Source: Thalassoglobus polymorphus (GTDB lineage Bacteria; Planctomycetota; Planctomycetia; Planctomycetales; Planctomycetaceae). Taken from it: DNA of 64,000 bases. The DNA lies in the NCBI RefSeq assembly GCF_007744255.1, contig NZ_CP036267.1, forward strand, positions 5,902,001 through 5,966,000, written 5' to 3'. Made by a program: the position numbers and the translations under genes. This document shows, piece after piece, positions 52,607-61,278 of the stretch. Below the pieces are notes generated by a model. That model saw only the letters and a program-made list of their open reading frames with translations, was not told where the DNA came from and did not search any database. How positions within the stretch are numbered: position 1 is the stretch's first letter; every line of letters starts with the position of its first letter.

Positions 52607-53596
52607 GTGTCTGAAGTATTTGAATCTGAGGTCTCAACGGCTATTCAAGCGGTCGTAGCAGCCTCGGTGATTTGTCGTTCTGTCCAGAAGACAATTGCCG
52701 ACGATGCGATGGAAAAAAAGGACCGGTCGCCTGTTACTGTTGCAGATTTTGCATCGCAGGCGGTCATCTGTCGTGCCCTCAGAGAGGTGTTCCCGAACGA
52801 TCCGATTGTTGGCGAGGAAGATTCGAAAGAGCTTCGTACCGCAGAGAATGCTCCGTTTCGGGCTCGCATTCTGAAAGAGATTCAGGCAACGGGTGTCGAA
52901 GCCTCGGAGAAGGAAGTCCTCAGCTGGATTGACTTCGGGAACCATGACGGTTCAGCTGATCGCTTTTGGACTCTCGACCCGATTGATGGAACAAAAGGTT
53001 TTTTACGCAAAGAACAGTTTGCGGTCTCGCTGGCGTTGATTGTTGACGGGACTATTCAAGTCGCCGCTTTGGCCTGTCCGAATTTGCAGACTCGCGACAC
53101 CTGGGACAATGCTCAAGGAGTTGTCCTGAGCGCAGTTCGTGGCCAGGGAGCCAGAATGACTCCGCTTGACCTTCTCGATGTCACTCCTCACACGACACAG
53201 GTTTCCGCGATCAAATCGCCGCTTGAAGCCCGTCTTTGCGAATCAGTCGAATCGGGGCATACCGCTCACGGTTGGTCAGGGAATGTTCGCGAGCAACTCG
53301 GGACGACGGCGGAAGCGGTTCGGATCGACTCGCAGGCCAAGTACGCTGTCGTTGCTCAAGGAGATGCCGAAGTGTATCTCCGATTACCAACACGAAAAGA
53401 TTATCAGGAAAAGATCTGGGATCACGCCGGTGGAGTATTGGTTGTCGAGGAATCTGGGGGGACTGTGACCGACATCGACGGCAAGCCGCTTGATTTTTCT
53501 CAAGGATCAACATTGAAGAACAATCGCGGAGTTGTTGTGACCAACGGCCTGTTGCATGATGACGTCCTTAAGGCTATCGCCGCAGCTGAAGAATAA
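52607..53596 (+). CDS. CysQ-type 3'(2'),5'-bisphosphate nucleotidase (inositol monophosphatase family)
   Basis: About 329 residues. IMPase-fold phosphatase with KDRSPVTVADFASQAVICRA, VGEEDS (metal Glu), WTLDPIDGTKGFLRKEQFAV (DPIDGT near residue 124) and WDHAGGVLVVEESGGTVTDI. Length and the GTKGFLR phrase match eukaryotic-like HAL2/SAL1 nucleotidases that turn PAP into AMP during sulfate assimilation. GTG 52607 is chosen: GAGGAG lies six bases before it and abuts the other candidate, GTG 52601. It lies nine bases from the SLC13 gene, so they form an operon. Confidence 0.85.
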   Translation: MSEVFESEVSTAIQAVVAASVICRSVQKTIADDAMEKKDRSPVTVADFASQAVICRALREVFPNDPIVGEEDSKELRTAENAPFRARILKEIQATGVEASEKEVLSWIDFGNHDGSADRFWTLDPIDGTKGFLRKEQFAVSLALIVDGTIQVAALACPNLQTRDTWDNAQGVVLSAVRGQGARMTPLDLLDVTPHTTQVSAIKSPLEARLCESVESGHTAHGWSGNVREQLGTTAEAVRIDSQAKYAVVAQGDAEVYLRLPTRKDYQEKIWDHAGGVLVVEESGGTVTDIDGKPLDFSQGSTLKNNRGVVVTNGLLHDDVLKAIAAAEE

Positions 53597-53605
53597 ATTG
53601 GATAC

Positions 53606-55381
53606 ATGGACCCCTTCGCAATAACCCTCACACTTGGAGTTGTCTTCGTCGCCATTATCGCGATGATGGTCTCTCGCGCCGGTCCGGATTTGATTCTTCT
53701 CGCTGGGCTGACGGTTTTGATCGTGGCGGGAATTGTCACACCCAAGGCTGCGGTTTCGGGGTTTGCGAATGAAGGTCTCATCAGCGTTGCGGTTCTTTTT
53801 ATTGTCGCTGAGGGGCTCGAACAAACGGGTGCGATCACCTCTCTCATTAAAAATATGCTCGGTCTTCCGACCTCGCGTTTAACCGCTTTGCTCAGACTGA
53901 TGCTGCCGACAGCGGCGATGAGCGCCTTCCTGAACAACACGCCTGTCGTGGCTGTGATGCTGCCGGTACTGGATGACTGGGCCAAGAAGTGCAGGCTTTC
54001 AGTCTCTCAGTTAATGATTCCTCTCAGCTACGCTACGATTCTTGGCGGTCTTTGTACTGTGCTGGGGACAAGTACAACGGTTGTTGTAAATGGGTTGATG
54101 AGTAGCGAAGGCCTCCGTCCGCTGACCCTGTTCGAGCCAGGTTTCGTCGGGCTGCCATGCTGCATTGCTGGACTGATTTATATTCTCTCGACGGGAAAGC
54201 TGCTGCTACCGAATCGCAAACCAGCATCATTGCAATTCGATGACCCACGAGAGTACACGATCGAAATGCTGGTCGAGCCGACAAGCCCGCTTCTCGGGAA
54301 AACTATCGAGACAGCTGGATTACGGCATTTGCCAGGCATGTTCCTGATGGAGATCGAGCGAAAGGGGGACATCCTGCCAGCGGTCTCACCATCGGAACGT
54401 TTGCAGGCAAACGACCGACTTGTCTTCGTCGGCGTCGTCAACTCAGTTGTCGACCTCCAGAAACTCCCTGGGCTAACACCTGCGACTGATCAGGTTTTCA
54501 AGCTGAATAGTCCACGATCAGAACGCTGCCTCATTGAAGCGGTCGCTTCAAACACCTGCCCGGTCATTAACACAACGATTCGCGAAGCTCGCTTCCGTAC
54601 TCGCTACAACGCCGTTGTGATTGCGGTCTCCAGAAACGGTCAGCGAATTCGCGGGAAGATTGGTGACATCACTTTGTCTCCCGGGGATACTTTGCTGCTG
54701 GAAGCACATACGTCGTTTGCCGATTTGCAAAAAGACTCGCGCGACTTCTATCTTGTCAGCCGTGTCGAAAACTCTACGCCATTACGAAGAGACAAGGCCT
54801 GGATTGCTCAAACGGTTCTGATTGGACTTGTTCTGCTCAACACAGTTTTCCGTTGGGAGATTCTTCCTTCAGCTTTGTTGGCGGCCCTTGTTCTCATTTT
54901 AACAGGATGTGTGAAAGCACATGAGGCTCGGGCCAGTATTGACTGGTCTGTGTTGATTACCATCGCTGCCGGAATCGGGATTGGTGAAGCAATGAAGGCT
55001 GAGCACAGCGGAGCAGGGCCCTTTGTTGCAAATTATCTGACGAGCTTTTCCGGTGGAGAGCCGATCGCTGCATTGGCGATTATCTATGGGATCACGATGG
55101 TTTTTACGAATTTGATTACTGCGAAAGCGGCAGCGACGCTTGTCTTCCCTGTCGCCATTTCGACAGCAACGAGTATGGGAGTTGATCCGATGCCGTTTGT
55201 CGTCGCGGTGATGATCTCAGCCGCCGCCTGTTTTGCGACACCTATCGGGTATCAGACAAACTTGATGGTGCAGGGGCCGGGGGGGTATCGCTATGTCGAC
55301 TATGTCCGCTTCGGTGGTCCGCTCACGTTACTCCTTTGGCTGGTCGCCGTTTTGGTGATCCCCCTCCGCTGGGGGTTTTAA
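53606..55381 (+). CDS. SLC13 family permease with two RCK_C (TrkA-C) domains, probable sulfate transporter
   Basis: 591 residues. TM block 1 (residues 5-195) ends with the first SLC13 hairpin motif (LNNTPVVAVMLPVLDDWAKK; GGLCTVLGTSTTVVVNGLM). A cytoplasmic insert holds two RCK_C domains (about 213-290 and 300-385). TM block 2 (400-591) has GEAMKAEHSGAGPFVANYL, NLITAKAAATLVFPVAISTA and CFATPIGYQTNLMVQGPGGY. This architecture matches sulfate-type SAC/SLT members. Co-transcription with a PAP nucleotidase supports sulfate as substrate. The end of the gene carries a small hairpin followed by TTTT. Confidence 0.8.
   Translation: MDPFAITLTLGVVFVAIIAMMVSRAGPDLILLAGLTVLIVAGIVTPKAAVSGFANEGLISVAVLFIVAEGLEQTGAITSLIKNMLGLPTSRLTALLRLMLPTAAMSAFLNNTPVVAVMLPVLDDWAKKCRLSVSQLMIPLSYATILGGLCTVLGTSTTVVVNGLMSSEGLRPLTLFEPGFVGLPCCIAGLIYILSTGKLLLPNRKPASLQFDDPREYTIEMLVEPTSPLLGKTIETAGLRHLPGMFLMEIERKGDILPAVSPSERLQANDRLVFVGVVNSVVDLQKLPGLTPATDQVFKLNSPRSERCLIEAVASNTCPVINTTIREARFRTRYNAVVIAVSRNGQRIRGKIGDITLSPGDTLLLEAHTSFADLQKDSRDFYLVSRVENSTPLRRDKAWIAQTVLIGLVLLNTVFRWEILPSALLAALVLILTGCVKAHEARASIDWSVLITIAAGIGIGEAMKAEHSGAGPFVANYLTSFSGGEPIAALAIIYGITMVFTNLITAKAAATLVFPVAISTATSMGVDPMPFVVAVMISAAACFATPIGYQTNLMVQGPGGYRYVDYVRFGGPLTLLLWLVAVLVIPLRWGF
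55362..55380 (+). terminator. Possible short terminator overlapping the SLC13 stop
   Basis: CCCCCTCCGCTGGGGG, a 5-bp GC stem, followed by TTTTAA which includes the stop codon. Short but well placed. A weaker call than the other terminators. Confidence 0.4.
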
Positions 55382-55464
55382 CCGGAATCCGTCCGAAAAC
55401 CTCTGGGATAGCCGCTTTTCTCAGTGTTTGAGAGAGCAATTTCAAGTTTCAGGACCAGCTCTAG
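55378..55464 (+). repeat. Family B palindromic element starting at a stop codon
   Basis: TTAACCGGAATCCGTCCG (the TAA is the SLC13 stop), AAAACCTCTGGGATAGCCGC, TTTGAGAGAGCAATTTCAAG and GGACCAGCTCTAG. It matches 26918-26998 over most of its length. Confidence 0.7.
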
Positions 55465-55657
55465 CTCTAATAATCCTTCCGTGGACTTTAGTCCCTGTGA
55501 GTCACAACGACCTCAGGGGTATTGTTAGCGGTTCTAAGTCACTCAATCTATAATGGAAACAGAACCTGAATCAGACCGCTTTCCAAGGGGTTGAGCAAAG
55601 AGTGTACACGTATCAATTCGGGCTGATGACTCGACTCTCCCTTCACACTTGAAGTAC

Positions 55658-55680
55658 GGGGCCATACGCAGTATGACCCC
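55658..55680 (+). other. Hairpin in the ettA leader
   Basis: GGGGCCATAC, loop GCA, GTATGACCCC: a 10-bp stem with one mismatch, 40 bp upstream of the ettA ATG. Could be an attenuator or an RNA-stability hairpin; no T-run follows. Confidence 0.4.
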
Positions 55681-55719
55681 CCGCAACCAACATAAGAATC
55701 TTTGTCAGAGACAACCGTC

Positions 55720-57393
55720 ATGGCTCAAAATTACATCATGTCCATCGAAGGTCTCACCCGGATCTACGATGAAAAAGCTGTTTTAGAAAACATCTGGCTC
55801 TCCTTTTTCCCCGGTGCAAAAATCGGTGTCTTGGGAGATAACGGGTCCGGGAAAAGTACTCTCCTGCGAATTATGGCAGGGGAAGACAAGGACTACATGG
55901 GTGAAGTCCGCCCTGCCAAGGGAATCAAGATTGGCTATTTCCGACAGGAGCCGCACCTCGACGCTGAAAAAACTGTTGATGAGTGTGTCGCTGAGGGAGT
56001 TGCAGAGTCGCAGGCCATTCTGGATCGGTATAACGAAGTGAACGAAAAGTTCGCTGAAGAAATGACCGACGATGAGATGACCGCATTGCTCGAAGAGCAG
56101 GGGAAGTTGCAAGATCAGATTGATGCAGGCAATTTGTGGGAACTGGATCGGATGGTTGAGATGGCAGCTGATGCGCTTCGTCTGCCACCTGGAGATGCCA
56201 AAGTCGAGCATCTTTCCGGGGGAGAGAAACGTCGAGTGGCACTGTGTCAGCTGTTGTTGCAAAGTCCAGACATGCTGCTGCTGGACGAACCGACAAACCA
56301 CCTCGATGCAGAGTCGATCGCCTGGCTGGAACGCTATCTTCACGATTTCAAAGGGACCGTTGTCGCGATCACGCACGATCGGTACTTCCTGGAAAATGTG
56401 GCCGGTTGGATTCTCGAACTCGACCGTGGGCATGGGTATCCCTATGAAGGGAATTACACAGCTTGGCTGGAACAAAAACAGGCTCGCTTGGCAGTCGAAC
56501 AGAAGAAGGAAGAACGCCGACAGCGTGTTCTGAAGCAAGAACTTGAGTGGGTGAAGATGTCTCCCAAGGCTCGGGCGACCAAAAACAAAGCCCGTCTTGA
56601 GCGATACAACGAACTCGCCTCACAGGAATTCGATGAGCGCGACGGCGCAGCTCAGATTCAGATTCCTGTCAGCAAGCCACTTGGAGATCTCGTCGTAAAA
56701 GCGGAAGGGCTCTCCAAGGCTTACGGGGATCGTCTGTTGTTCGAAAATTTGAACTTCCGATTACCTCCTGGCGGAATCGTTGGTGTCATCGGTCCGAACG
56801 GTGCGGGAAAGACGACATTGTTCAAGATGATCGTCGGGGAAGAAAAACCGACCAACGGTACGCTGACGATCGGCGAAACGGTCGACCTTTCATACGTCGA
56901 TCAATCGCGTGATGCCCTCGATCCCAAGAAGACGGTATACGAAGAAATTTCCGGTGGGAACGATCAAATTCTTGTCGGCAACACAAAGATCCATGCTCGC
57001 GCTTACTGTGGACGATTTAACTTCAAGGGGACGGAACAGCAAAAATTCGTTGGCGACCTTTCCGGTGGAGAACGAAACCGTGTCCACCTCGCCAAGCTCT
57101 TGAGAACCGGTGGAAACCTGTTGCTGCTCGATGAACCGACAAACGACCTGGACGTTGAAACCCTCCGCGCACTTGAAGAAGGTCTGATGAACTTCGGCGG
57201 CTGTGCTGTTGTCACCTCGCACGATCGGTGGTTCCTCGACCGCATCGCGACGCACATTCTCGCCTTCGAAGGAGACAGTCAAGCCTATTGGTTCGAAGGC
57301 AACTACAAAATGTATGAAATTCAGCGCAGGGAACGTCTTGGTGAAGACGCTGACCGTCCTCATCGGATTAAATACCGTCCAATCAAGCGCTGA
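55720..57393 (+). CDS. ettA: Energy-dependent translational throttle protein EttA (ABC-F)
   Basis: 557 residues. Cytoplasmic ABC-F ATPase that binds the ribosomal E site and gates elongation by ATP/ADP ratio. Two ATPase cores: Walker [10 protein letters not shown] (near 36) and GPNGAGKTT (near 360), signatures [12 protein letters not shown] and [14 protein letters not shown], Walker [13 protein letters not shown] and [12 protein letters not shown]. The arm subdomain lies near 85-130, and the P-site tRNA-interaction linker ([20 protein letters not shown]) near 245-300. Length and the ending [14 protein letters not shown] are EttA-typical. ATG 55720 is preferred to TTG 55702. Confidence 0.92.
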   Translation: MAQNYIMSIEGLTRIYDEKAVLENIWLSFFPGAKIGVLGDNGSGKSTLLRIMAGEDKDYMGEVRPAKGIKIGYFRQEPHLDAEKTVDECVAEGVAESQAILDRYNEVNEKFAEEMTDDEMTALLEEQGKLQDQIDAGNLWELDRMVEMAADALRLPPGDAKVEHLSGGEKRRVALCQLLLQSPDMLLLDEPTNHLDAESIAWLERYLHDFKGTVVAITHDRYFLENVAGWILELDRGHGYPYEGNYTAWLEQKQARLAVEQKKEERRQRVLKQELEWVKMSPKARATKNKARLERYNELASQEFDERDGAAQIQIPVSKPLGDLVVKAEGLSKAYGDRLLFENLNFRLPPGGIVGVIGPNGAGKTTLFKMIVGEEKPTNGTLTIGETVDLSYVDQSRDALDPKKTVYEEISGGNDQILVGNTKIHARAYCGRFNFKGTEQQKFVGDLSGGERNRVHLAKLLRTGGNLLLLDEPTNDLDVETLRALEEGLMNFGGCAVVTSHDRWFLDRIATHILAFEGDSQAYWFEGNYKMYEIQRRERLGEDADRPHRIKYRPIKR

Positions 57394-57435
57394 ATTTTGC
57401 GAGCATCAATTGTTTGAGCGAATCTCACAAATTGC

Positions 57436-58215
57436 ATGAGTGATCTCTTCAGCTACGAAAATGTTCCGCACCCTTACCGGGATGGCTATAGCGTCCTCCC
57501 GCGATTGCGGAAAATTCCCCGTGAAGAGATCTTTCGCTATGAGCCTTCGCACTTCCAACGCTGCCTGACTGAAAAGAAGCTGGCTCGAGAGTCGCAGGTT
57601 TTCGAGGTCGAGCAGCGATTGAACGAAGATCTACGTGAAGCGGTTCGAGTGTTCCTCTTGCAGGAATATCCGATTCCGCTCAAGCCGGCAGCTTCGCTGA
57701 GAGAAGTGGTCGAGCAGATGCAGGAAGATGTCGTGATCCACGCCCTCGAAGGCGAGGACGATTGGATGGCCTACGGGCATGTCTGTTTGCCGAGCAGCTG
57801 GCGACCTGAGGAGAAAATTGGTCAGAACTTGCGTTCTCTTCACGCACCGATTCCGGGGATCAATCTCGATAAGAGTTCTCAACTTGTCGAGACCATGGTT
57901 CATCATGGACCATTTGAACGATTCATTTGGAGTGTTGTGTTTGACGACCGGCTCAATTTCCATCCCGACATTCCCAAGACGCCGTTTGATGTCGACAAGC
58001 CAACCGTTTACGTGAAAGTCGAACGGCAGGTCACCGTTGGTTTTCCAGAACAGTCCGGCGGCCTCTTTTTGCTGAGTGAGTCTCTCCTTAACGAGGATGA
58101 GATTGATCGTCCTGCACTGGCAGACTCAATTCGAAAGATGAACGACGCCGAACGCGAATATAAAGGTCTGATCGACTGTGCGGCAGATCTCATTAACTGG
58201 CTCGAATGCACTTAG
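57436..58215 (+). CDS. DUF3445 haem-dependent oxidative N-demethylase family protein
   Basis: 259 residues. The core matches the DUF3445 family: [46 protein letters not shown], then [17 protein letters not shown] and [20 protein letters not shown]. Family members are PAS-like haem proteins that oxidatively remove methyl groups from amines (the DMA-degrading enzyme is the model). Substrate unknown here. It starts 42 bp after ettA, likely co-transcribed; this pairing is not an obvious pathway link. Its stop TAG begins a repeat element. Confidence 0.75.
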   Translation: MSDLFSYENVPHPYRDGYSVLPRLRKIPREEIFRYEPSHFQRCLTEKKLARESQVFEVEQRLNEDLREAVRVFLLQEYPIPLKPAASLREVVEQMQEDVVIHALEGEDDWMAYGHVCLPSSWRPEEKIGQNLRSLHAPIPGINLDKSSQLVETMVHHGPFERFIWSVVFDDRLNFHPDIPKTPFDVDKPTVYVKVERQVTVGFPEQSGGLFLLSESLLNEDEIDRPALADSIRKMNDAEREYKGLIDCAADLINWLECT

Positions 58216-58290
58216 GCCATTTTCAATGGTCGTCGTCCCTGTGAATATTGCTTTGGTGACTTAATAGCCTGTTCGCCACGAGGCAGATCG
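58213..58290 (-). repeat. Family A/E palindromic repeat starting on a stop codon
   Basis: TAGGCCATTTTCAATGGTCG, then TCGTCCCTGTGAATATTGCT, CCTGTTCGCCACGAGGCAGA: reversed orientation, with the leading TAG being the DUF3445 stop. The right part is truncated. Confidence 0.6.
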
Positions 58291-58365
58291 CGTATGCCAG
58301 TTCTCTTCTGACAGCTTGATGAGTGAAAAATTTACGATTCCGCCGGAGTTCCTATCTCGTGCAAA

Positions 58366-58393
58366 CAGGTGTGACAGCTAGCTGTCACACCTG
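58366..58393. promoter_or_regulatory. Perfect 28-bp palindrome upstream of the zinc-ribbon gene
   Basis: The left arm CAGGTGTGACAGCT is followed directly by its exact reverse complement. It lies 62 bp upstream of ATG 58455. No T-run follows, so it is not a terminator. The TGTGACA/TGTCACA halves look like a dimeric-regulator operator, or the RNA would form a long stem. Confidence 0.6.
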
Positions 58394-58454
58394 CGCCGAA
58401 GCTGACTGTATCGATTTAATAATGCAGTTAGTTCTTACACGAGTGAGTGATTTC

Positions 58455-58877
58455 ATGTCAGCATCCTTTCTTGATTCCGAAGCCACATCCTTACCTCTGA
58501 ATGTTTCAAATGAACCCGGCTCATCCACGGGGTTACCTTCCTCAGAGCTCTCGTCGACAACAACAACAACAACAACTTCTTCGACATTACCAGCGTCGGT
58601 GGTTCTATCGCCTGCACCCATTGAACATCCGCCCGCGATCACTCGTGGAGAACGTCAACTCCCTGTGTTTTGTCCACAGTGCGGGACGCGAATTGAAATC
58701 CGCAAAGGGCTTTGTGGAAATCGCTTGATTGATGCAATTCTCTTGCAGGCAGAGCGGCTTGGAACCGAGCTGGAATGCCAGCGCTGTCAGACCCGCTTCG
58801 TGTTTCAAAAACTCGCAGAGATCCCTGAAGCAAAGCGAGAACGGAATAAGCAACAGGCATTCGCATCCAAGTTCTGA
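58455..58877 (+). CDS. Zinc-ribbon protein with poly-Thr linker
   Basis: 140 residues. Ser/Thr-rich disordered N-terminus (FLDSEATSLPLNVSNEPGSS, then seven Thr in a row at about 35-41 encoded by a triplet repeat) leading to a zinc ribbon with CPQCGTRIEI and CQRCQTRF (near 70-115). Basic C-terminus (EAKRERNKQQAFASKF). The fold suits a nucleic-acid or protein-binding adaptor. ATG 58455 is chosen; the frame to 58323 passes through the palindrome and is unlikely to be coding. Function unknown. Confidence 0.6.
   Translation: MSASFLDSEATSLPLNVSNEPGSSTGLPSSELSSTTTTTTTSSTLPASVVLSPAPIEHPPAITRGERQLPVFCPQCGTRIEIRKGLCGNRLIDAILLQAERLGTELECQRCQTRFVFQKLAEIPEAKRERNKQQAFASKF
58557..58574 (+). repeat. In-frame ACA triplet microsatellite
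   Basis: Six consecutive ACA codons followed by ACT, coding for seven Thr. Slippage would add or remove whole Thr residues without a frameshift. Confidence 0.75.
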
Positions 58878-58984
58878 TGCGAGCCGGTCCTGTACGGAAG
58901 TCTGTGCGATGAAGCGTCAGGAATTCAGGTCGGCATGACTTGGTCTTCGCCAATTGCGGTTTTTTTCTGGGTTACTTCCTGCGG

Positions 58985-60007
58985 TTACTTCCCAATGTGG
59001 ACTTCTCTTCGGCCAGAGGAGTCTGCAGCGGCTCGTGACATTCCACGGGTGTTGAATTCGGTGACGATGTTTCCGTCCTTGTCAATCGCGATGATGCCAC
59101 CACGGACCTGATGTTTCTTTCCGTTCAAGATATCCTGGACCGCCTTTTTGAGTGAATCACCACGGTACGCCATGCGGGCTGAGACATCATATGCGACAGC
59201 GTTTCGGATGTAATCTTCACCGATTCCTGTACAGGAGACGCCGCACGTTTCGTTGTCGGCGAACGTTCCGGCACTGATGATGGGGGAGTCTCCGATCCGA
59301 CCGTACTGTTTATTGTTGAGGCCCCCTGTTGATGTTGCAGCTGCGATGTTGCCATGTCGATCCAAGGCAACGCAGCCGACAGTTCCCATTTTGTCTGTCT
59401 CTTTTTGCTTTGCCTGTTTTTGAGTTTTGTGGAGTCTTTCTCGTTGGTGATCCGTGGAGAAGTAGTCATTCGAGACCCGTTGGATTTTCGGATCGTCTTT
59501 GAATTGATCCGCGAACTTTTCTGCTCCGTCGGTCGCAAGCAGAACGTGTGGTGTTTCGGTCATCACTCGCCGGGCCAAAGAGATTGGGTTCCGGACAGTT
59601 CTTACACCTCCAACTGCTCCGCCTGAACGATCTCGCCCATCCATGATCGATGCATCGAGCTCATGCTTTTCAACCGCATTGAATACCGCCCCTTTACCTG
59701 CATTGAAGTAAGGCGAATCTTCAAGAATGCGAACGACGGTTTCGACCACATCAAGGCTGCTCTCTCCCCGTTTGAGCATCGCGGTTCCTTGATCCAGGGC
59801 CTGAGTGAGGATCTTCTCTCGATTCTCAATCCACTCTTGCTTTGAAGAAATTCCTCCAGCGCCACCATGAATGACCAGTGCAAATTTGTCGGTCGTTTTG
59901 ACTTCTTGTGCATGAACTGTCGAAGTTGCGAAAGAAAGCAGGCAGAAAGAAAACATCATGCCGCAGGACATCATGTTCCTGTAGAACGCTGTGGAAATTT
60001 TCATCAT
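58985..60007 (-). CDS. Exported isoaspartyl peptidase/L-asparaginase (Ntn hydrolase)
   Basis: About 340 residues. Signal peptide ([20 protein letters not shown]) then [40 protein letters not shown] (FNAGxG motif), [20 protein letters not shown], the autocleavage site [20 protein letters not shown] (nucleophile Thr in GTVG), [20 protein letters not shown] and [17 protein letters not shown]. It should cleave itself into alpha and beta chains and hydrolyse isoaspartyl or asparagine substrates in the periplasm. ATG 60007 (or 60004) is likelier than the longer frame to 60040. Confidence 0.88.
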   Translation of the reverse strand: MMKISTAFYRNMMSCGMMFSFCLLSFATSTVHAQEVKTTDKFALVIHGGAGGISSKQEWIENREKILTQALDQGTAMLKRGESSLDVVETVVRILEDSPYFNAGKGAVFNAVEKHELDASIMDGRDRSGGAVGGVRTVRNPISLARRVMTETPHVLLATDGAEKFADQFKDDPKIQRVSNDYFSTDHQRERLHKTQKQAKQKETDKMGTVGCVALDRHGNIAAATSTGGLNNKQYGRIGDSPIISAGTFADNETCGVSCTGIGEDYIRNAVAYDVSARMAYRGDSLKKAVQDILNGKKHQVRGGIIAIDKDGNIVTEFNTRGMSRAAADSSGRREVHIGK

Positions 60008-60049
60008 CAGACTACCCGGTGCGATTGAAGAAGTTGTCAAATCCTGAAA

Positions 60050-60080
60050 CAGTTTGCTCTACCGTGTGCCGGATAGAGCG
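60050..60080 (-). repeat. Family A repeat fragment
   Basis: CAGTTTGCTCTACCGTGTGC then CGGATAGAGCGTG: the reversed right terminus only. Lies just upstream of the isoaspartyl peptidase start. Confidence 0.5.
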
Positions 60081-60165
60081 TGAATACCACAATTCGAAGA
60101 AGGTATATTGTGAAGCAGGCCGACGAATTCAACAAGACTCCCGCACGTGTGAGCGGTTCAGATGT

Positions 60166-60768
60166 TCAATCGAGTCGGAACAGTCCCGCGTACTCATGCC
60201 GGAATTTTCGTAGCAGGCGTGATTTTATAGATATCACTTCGACGCAGTTCCGGTGGAGTTCACTCGCAACCGCATCAATCGGTTGATGGTCCAATTCGAT
60301 ACGGGAGAAGATTTTCCATTCCGATTCTGAGAGGCTCTCTTTGAAGAACATCATTGCCGAGTGGTAAAGCTGCTTTGTTTCATTTTGAACGACCACAGCG
60401 TCAACTTCGTGAACAGTGCGAGGGAGAACAAGCTCAGAATCTTCAGGCGTTTCGGATTCCGCAGTTCGCTGGTCGTCCCCCTGGTTTTGGCCACGCTGCT
60501 GTTGCTCAAGGTTGTCCATGATTTTTTTGTGAGTCAGACGAGCCAGCCAGCAGTGAATCGTCTCGGTTGAGTCGGTGGGCTGAAATGACTGAATCCGCTG
60601 ATAAACATGCAGGAAGACATCTTGCCCGACTTGCTGAGATGCCTCGGGGGTCAGCCCTCGTTTACGAGCCCAGTGATAGACGAGCGGAGTATAGAGCGAC
60701 ACGAATGTCGACCAGGCTGTCGGGTCATGTGATTGTGCGCGAGACAATAAACTCAACGAAGTATCCAT
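60166..60768 (-). CDS. ECF-type RNA polymerase sigma factor
   Basis: 200 residues. Region 2: PTAWSTFVSLYTPLVYHWAR, EASQQVGQDVFLHVYQRIQS, PTDSTETIHCWLARLTHKKI (core and -10 binding). After a variable polar linker (about 92-125), region 4 has HSAMMFFKESLSESEWKIFS and the HTH DHQPIDAVASELHRNCVEVI. It belongs to the planctomycete-type ECF factors without a neighbouring anti-sigma. No zinc-binding anti-sigma or kinase is adjacent. ATG 60768. Confidence 0.8.
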   Translation of the reverse strand: MDTSLSLLSRAQSHDPTAWSTFVSLYTPLVYHWARKRGLTPEASQQVGQDVFLHVYQRIQSFQPTDSTETIHCWLARLTHKKIMDNLEQQQRGQNQGDDQRTAESETPEDSELVLPRTVHEVDAVVVQNETKQLYHSAMMFFKESLSESEWKIFSRIELDHQPIDAVASELHRNCVEVISIKSRLLRKFRHEYAGLFRLD

Positions 60769-61034
60769 CTACTTTACGGAATGACTCGAATACCCGTTCG
60801 CTTTCTCTGCACGTTGATCAACTTGTTGACCAGCACAGTTGATCAACATCATCATTCTTCGCGTCCAGCTGAGAATATCTTTCGTCTATCATCTTCAATC
60901 AATCGATGTCTTTCAACTGTACACGAATTCCGAACGGAATTGGATCCATGCTCGACAATTGTCTGAGTGAAATTACGAATAAATGCTAACTGGCAGAAAG
61001 ATTGATGCAGCCAATTGAGAGAGGTGGCCAGCAT

Positions 61035-61138
61035 TAAAGCATCTTTCGGATTGGCTTGCAGGTTCTGCCTCGTGGCGAACAGCATTTTTATTCGAGAACT
61101 GGATTCTTCACGCGCACACGGTAGAGCTGACTGTACTA
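61035..61138 (+). repeat. Family A palindromic repeat, complete
   Basis: TAAAGCATCTTTCGGATTGG, CAGGTTCTGCCTCGTGGCGA, ACAGCATTTTTATTCGAGAA, TTCTTCACGCGCACACGGTA and the end GACTGTACTA. Confidence 0.8.
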
Positions 61139-61207
61139 AAGTTTGATCAATCCAGAATTCCGATTGCAGCCTGGTCGATTCTCACCTTCTGCAAGCACCT
61201 GAGAGAT

Positions 61208-61244
61208 AAAAAAAGCGGCGACACTTTCATGAAAGTGTCGCCGC
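61208..61244 (-). terminator. Rho-independent terminator of the HEAT-repeat gene
   Basis: A 30-bp perfect palindrome (half GCGGCGACACTTTCA) followed on the minus strand by seven T. 34 bp beyond the stop. Confidence 0.9.
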
Positions 61245-61278
61245 AGATGGGTTTCGATTTAACCTGGCCGTGATGCTT

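Larger units (their letters stand above)
60769..61278. other. Intergenic region with repeat and terminator
   Basis: About 510 bp between two minus-strand genes. Holds a complete family A repeat (61035-61138) and the terminator of the HEAT gene (61208-61244); the rest, 60840-61030, probably contains the ECF sigma gene promoter. No gene. Confidence 0.65.
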
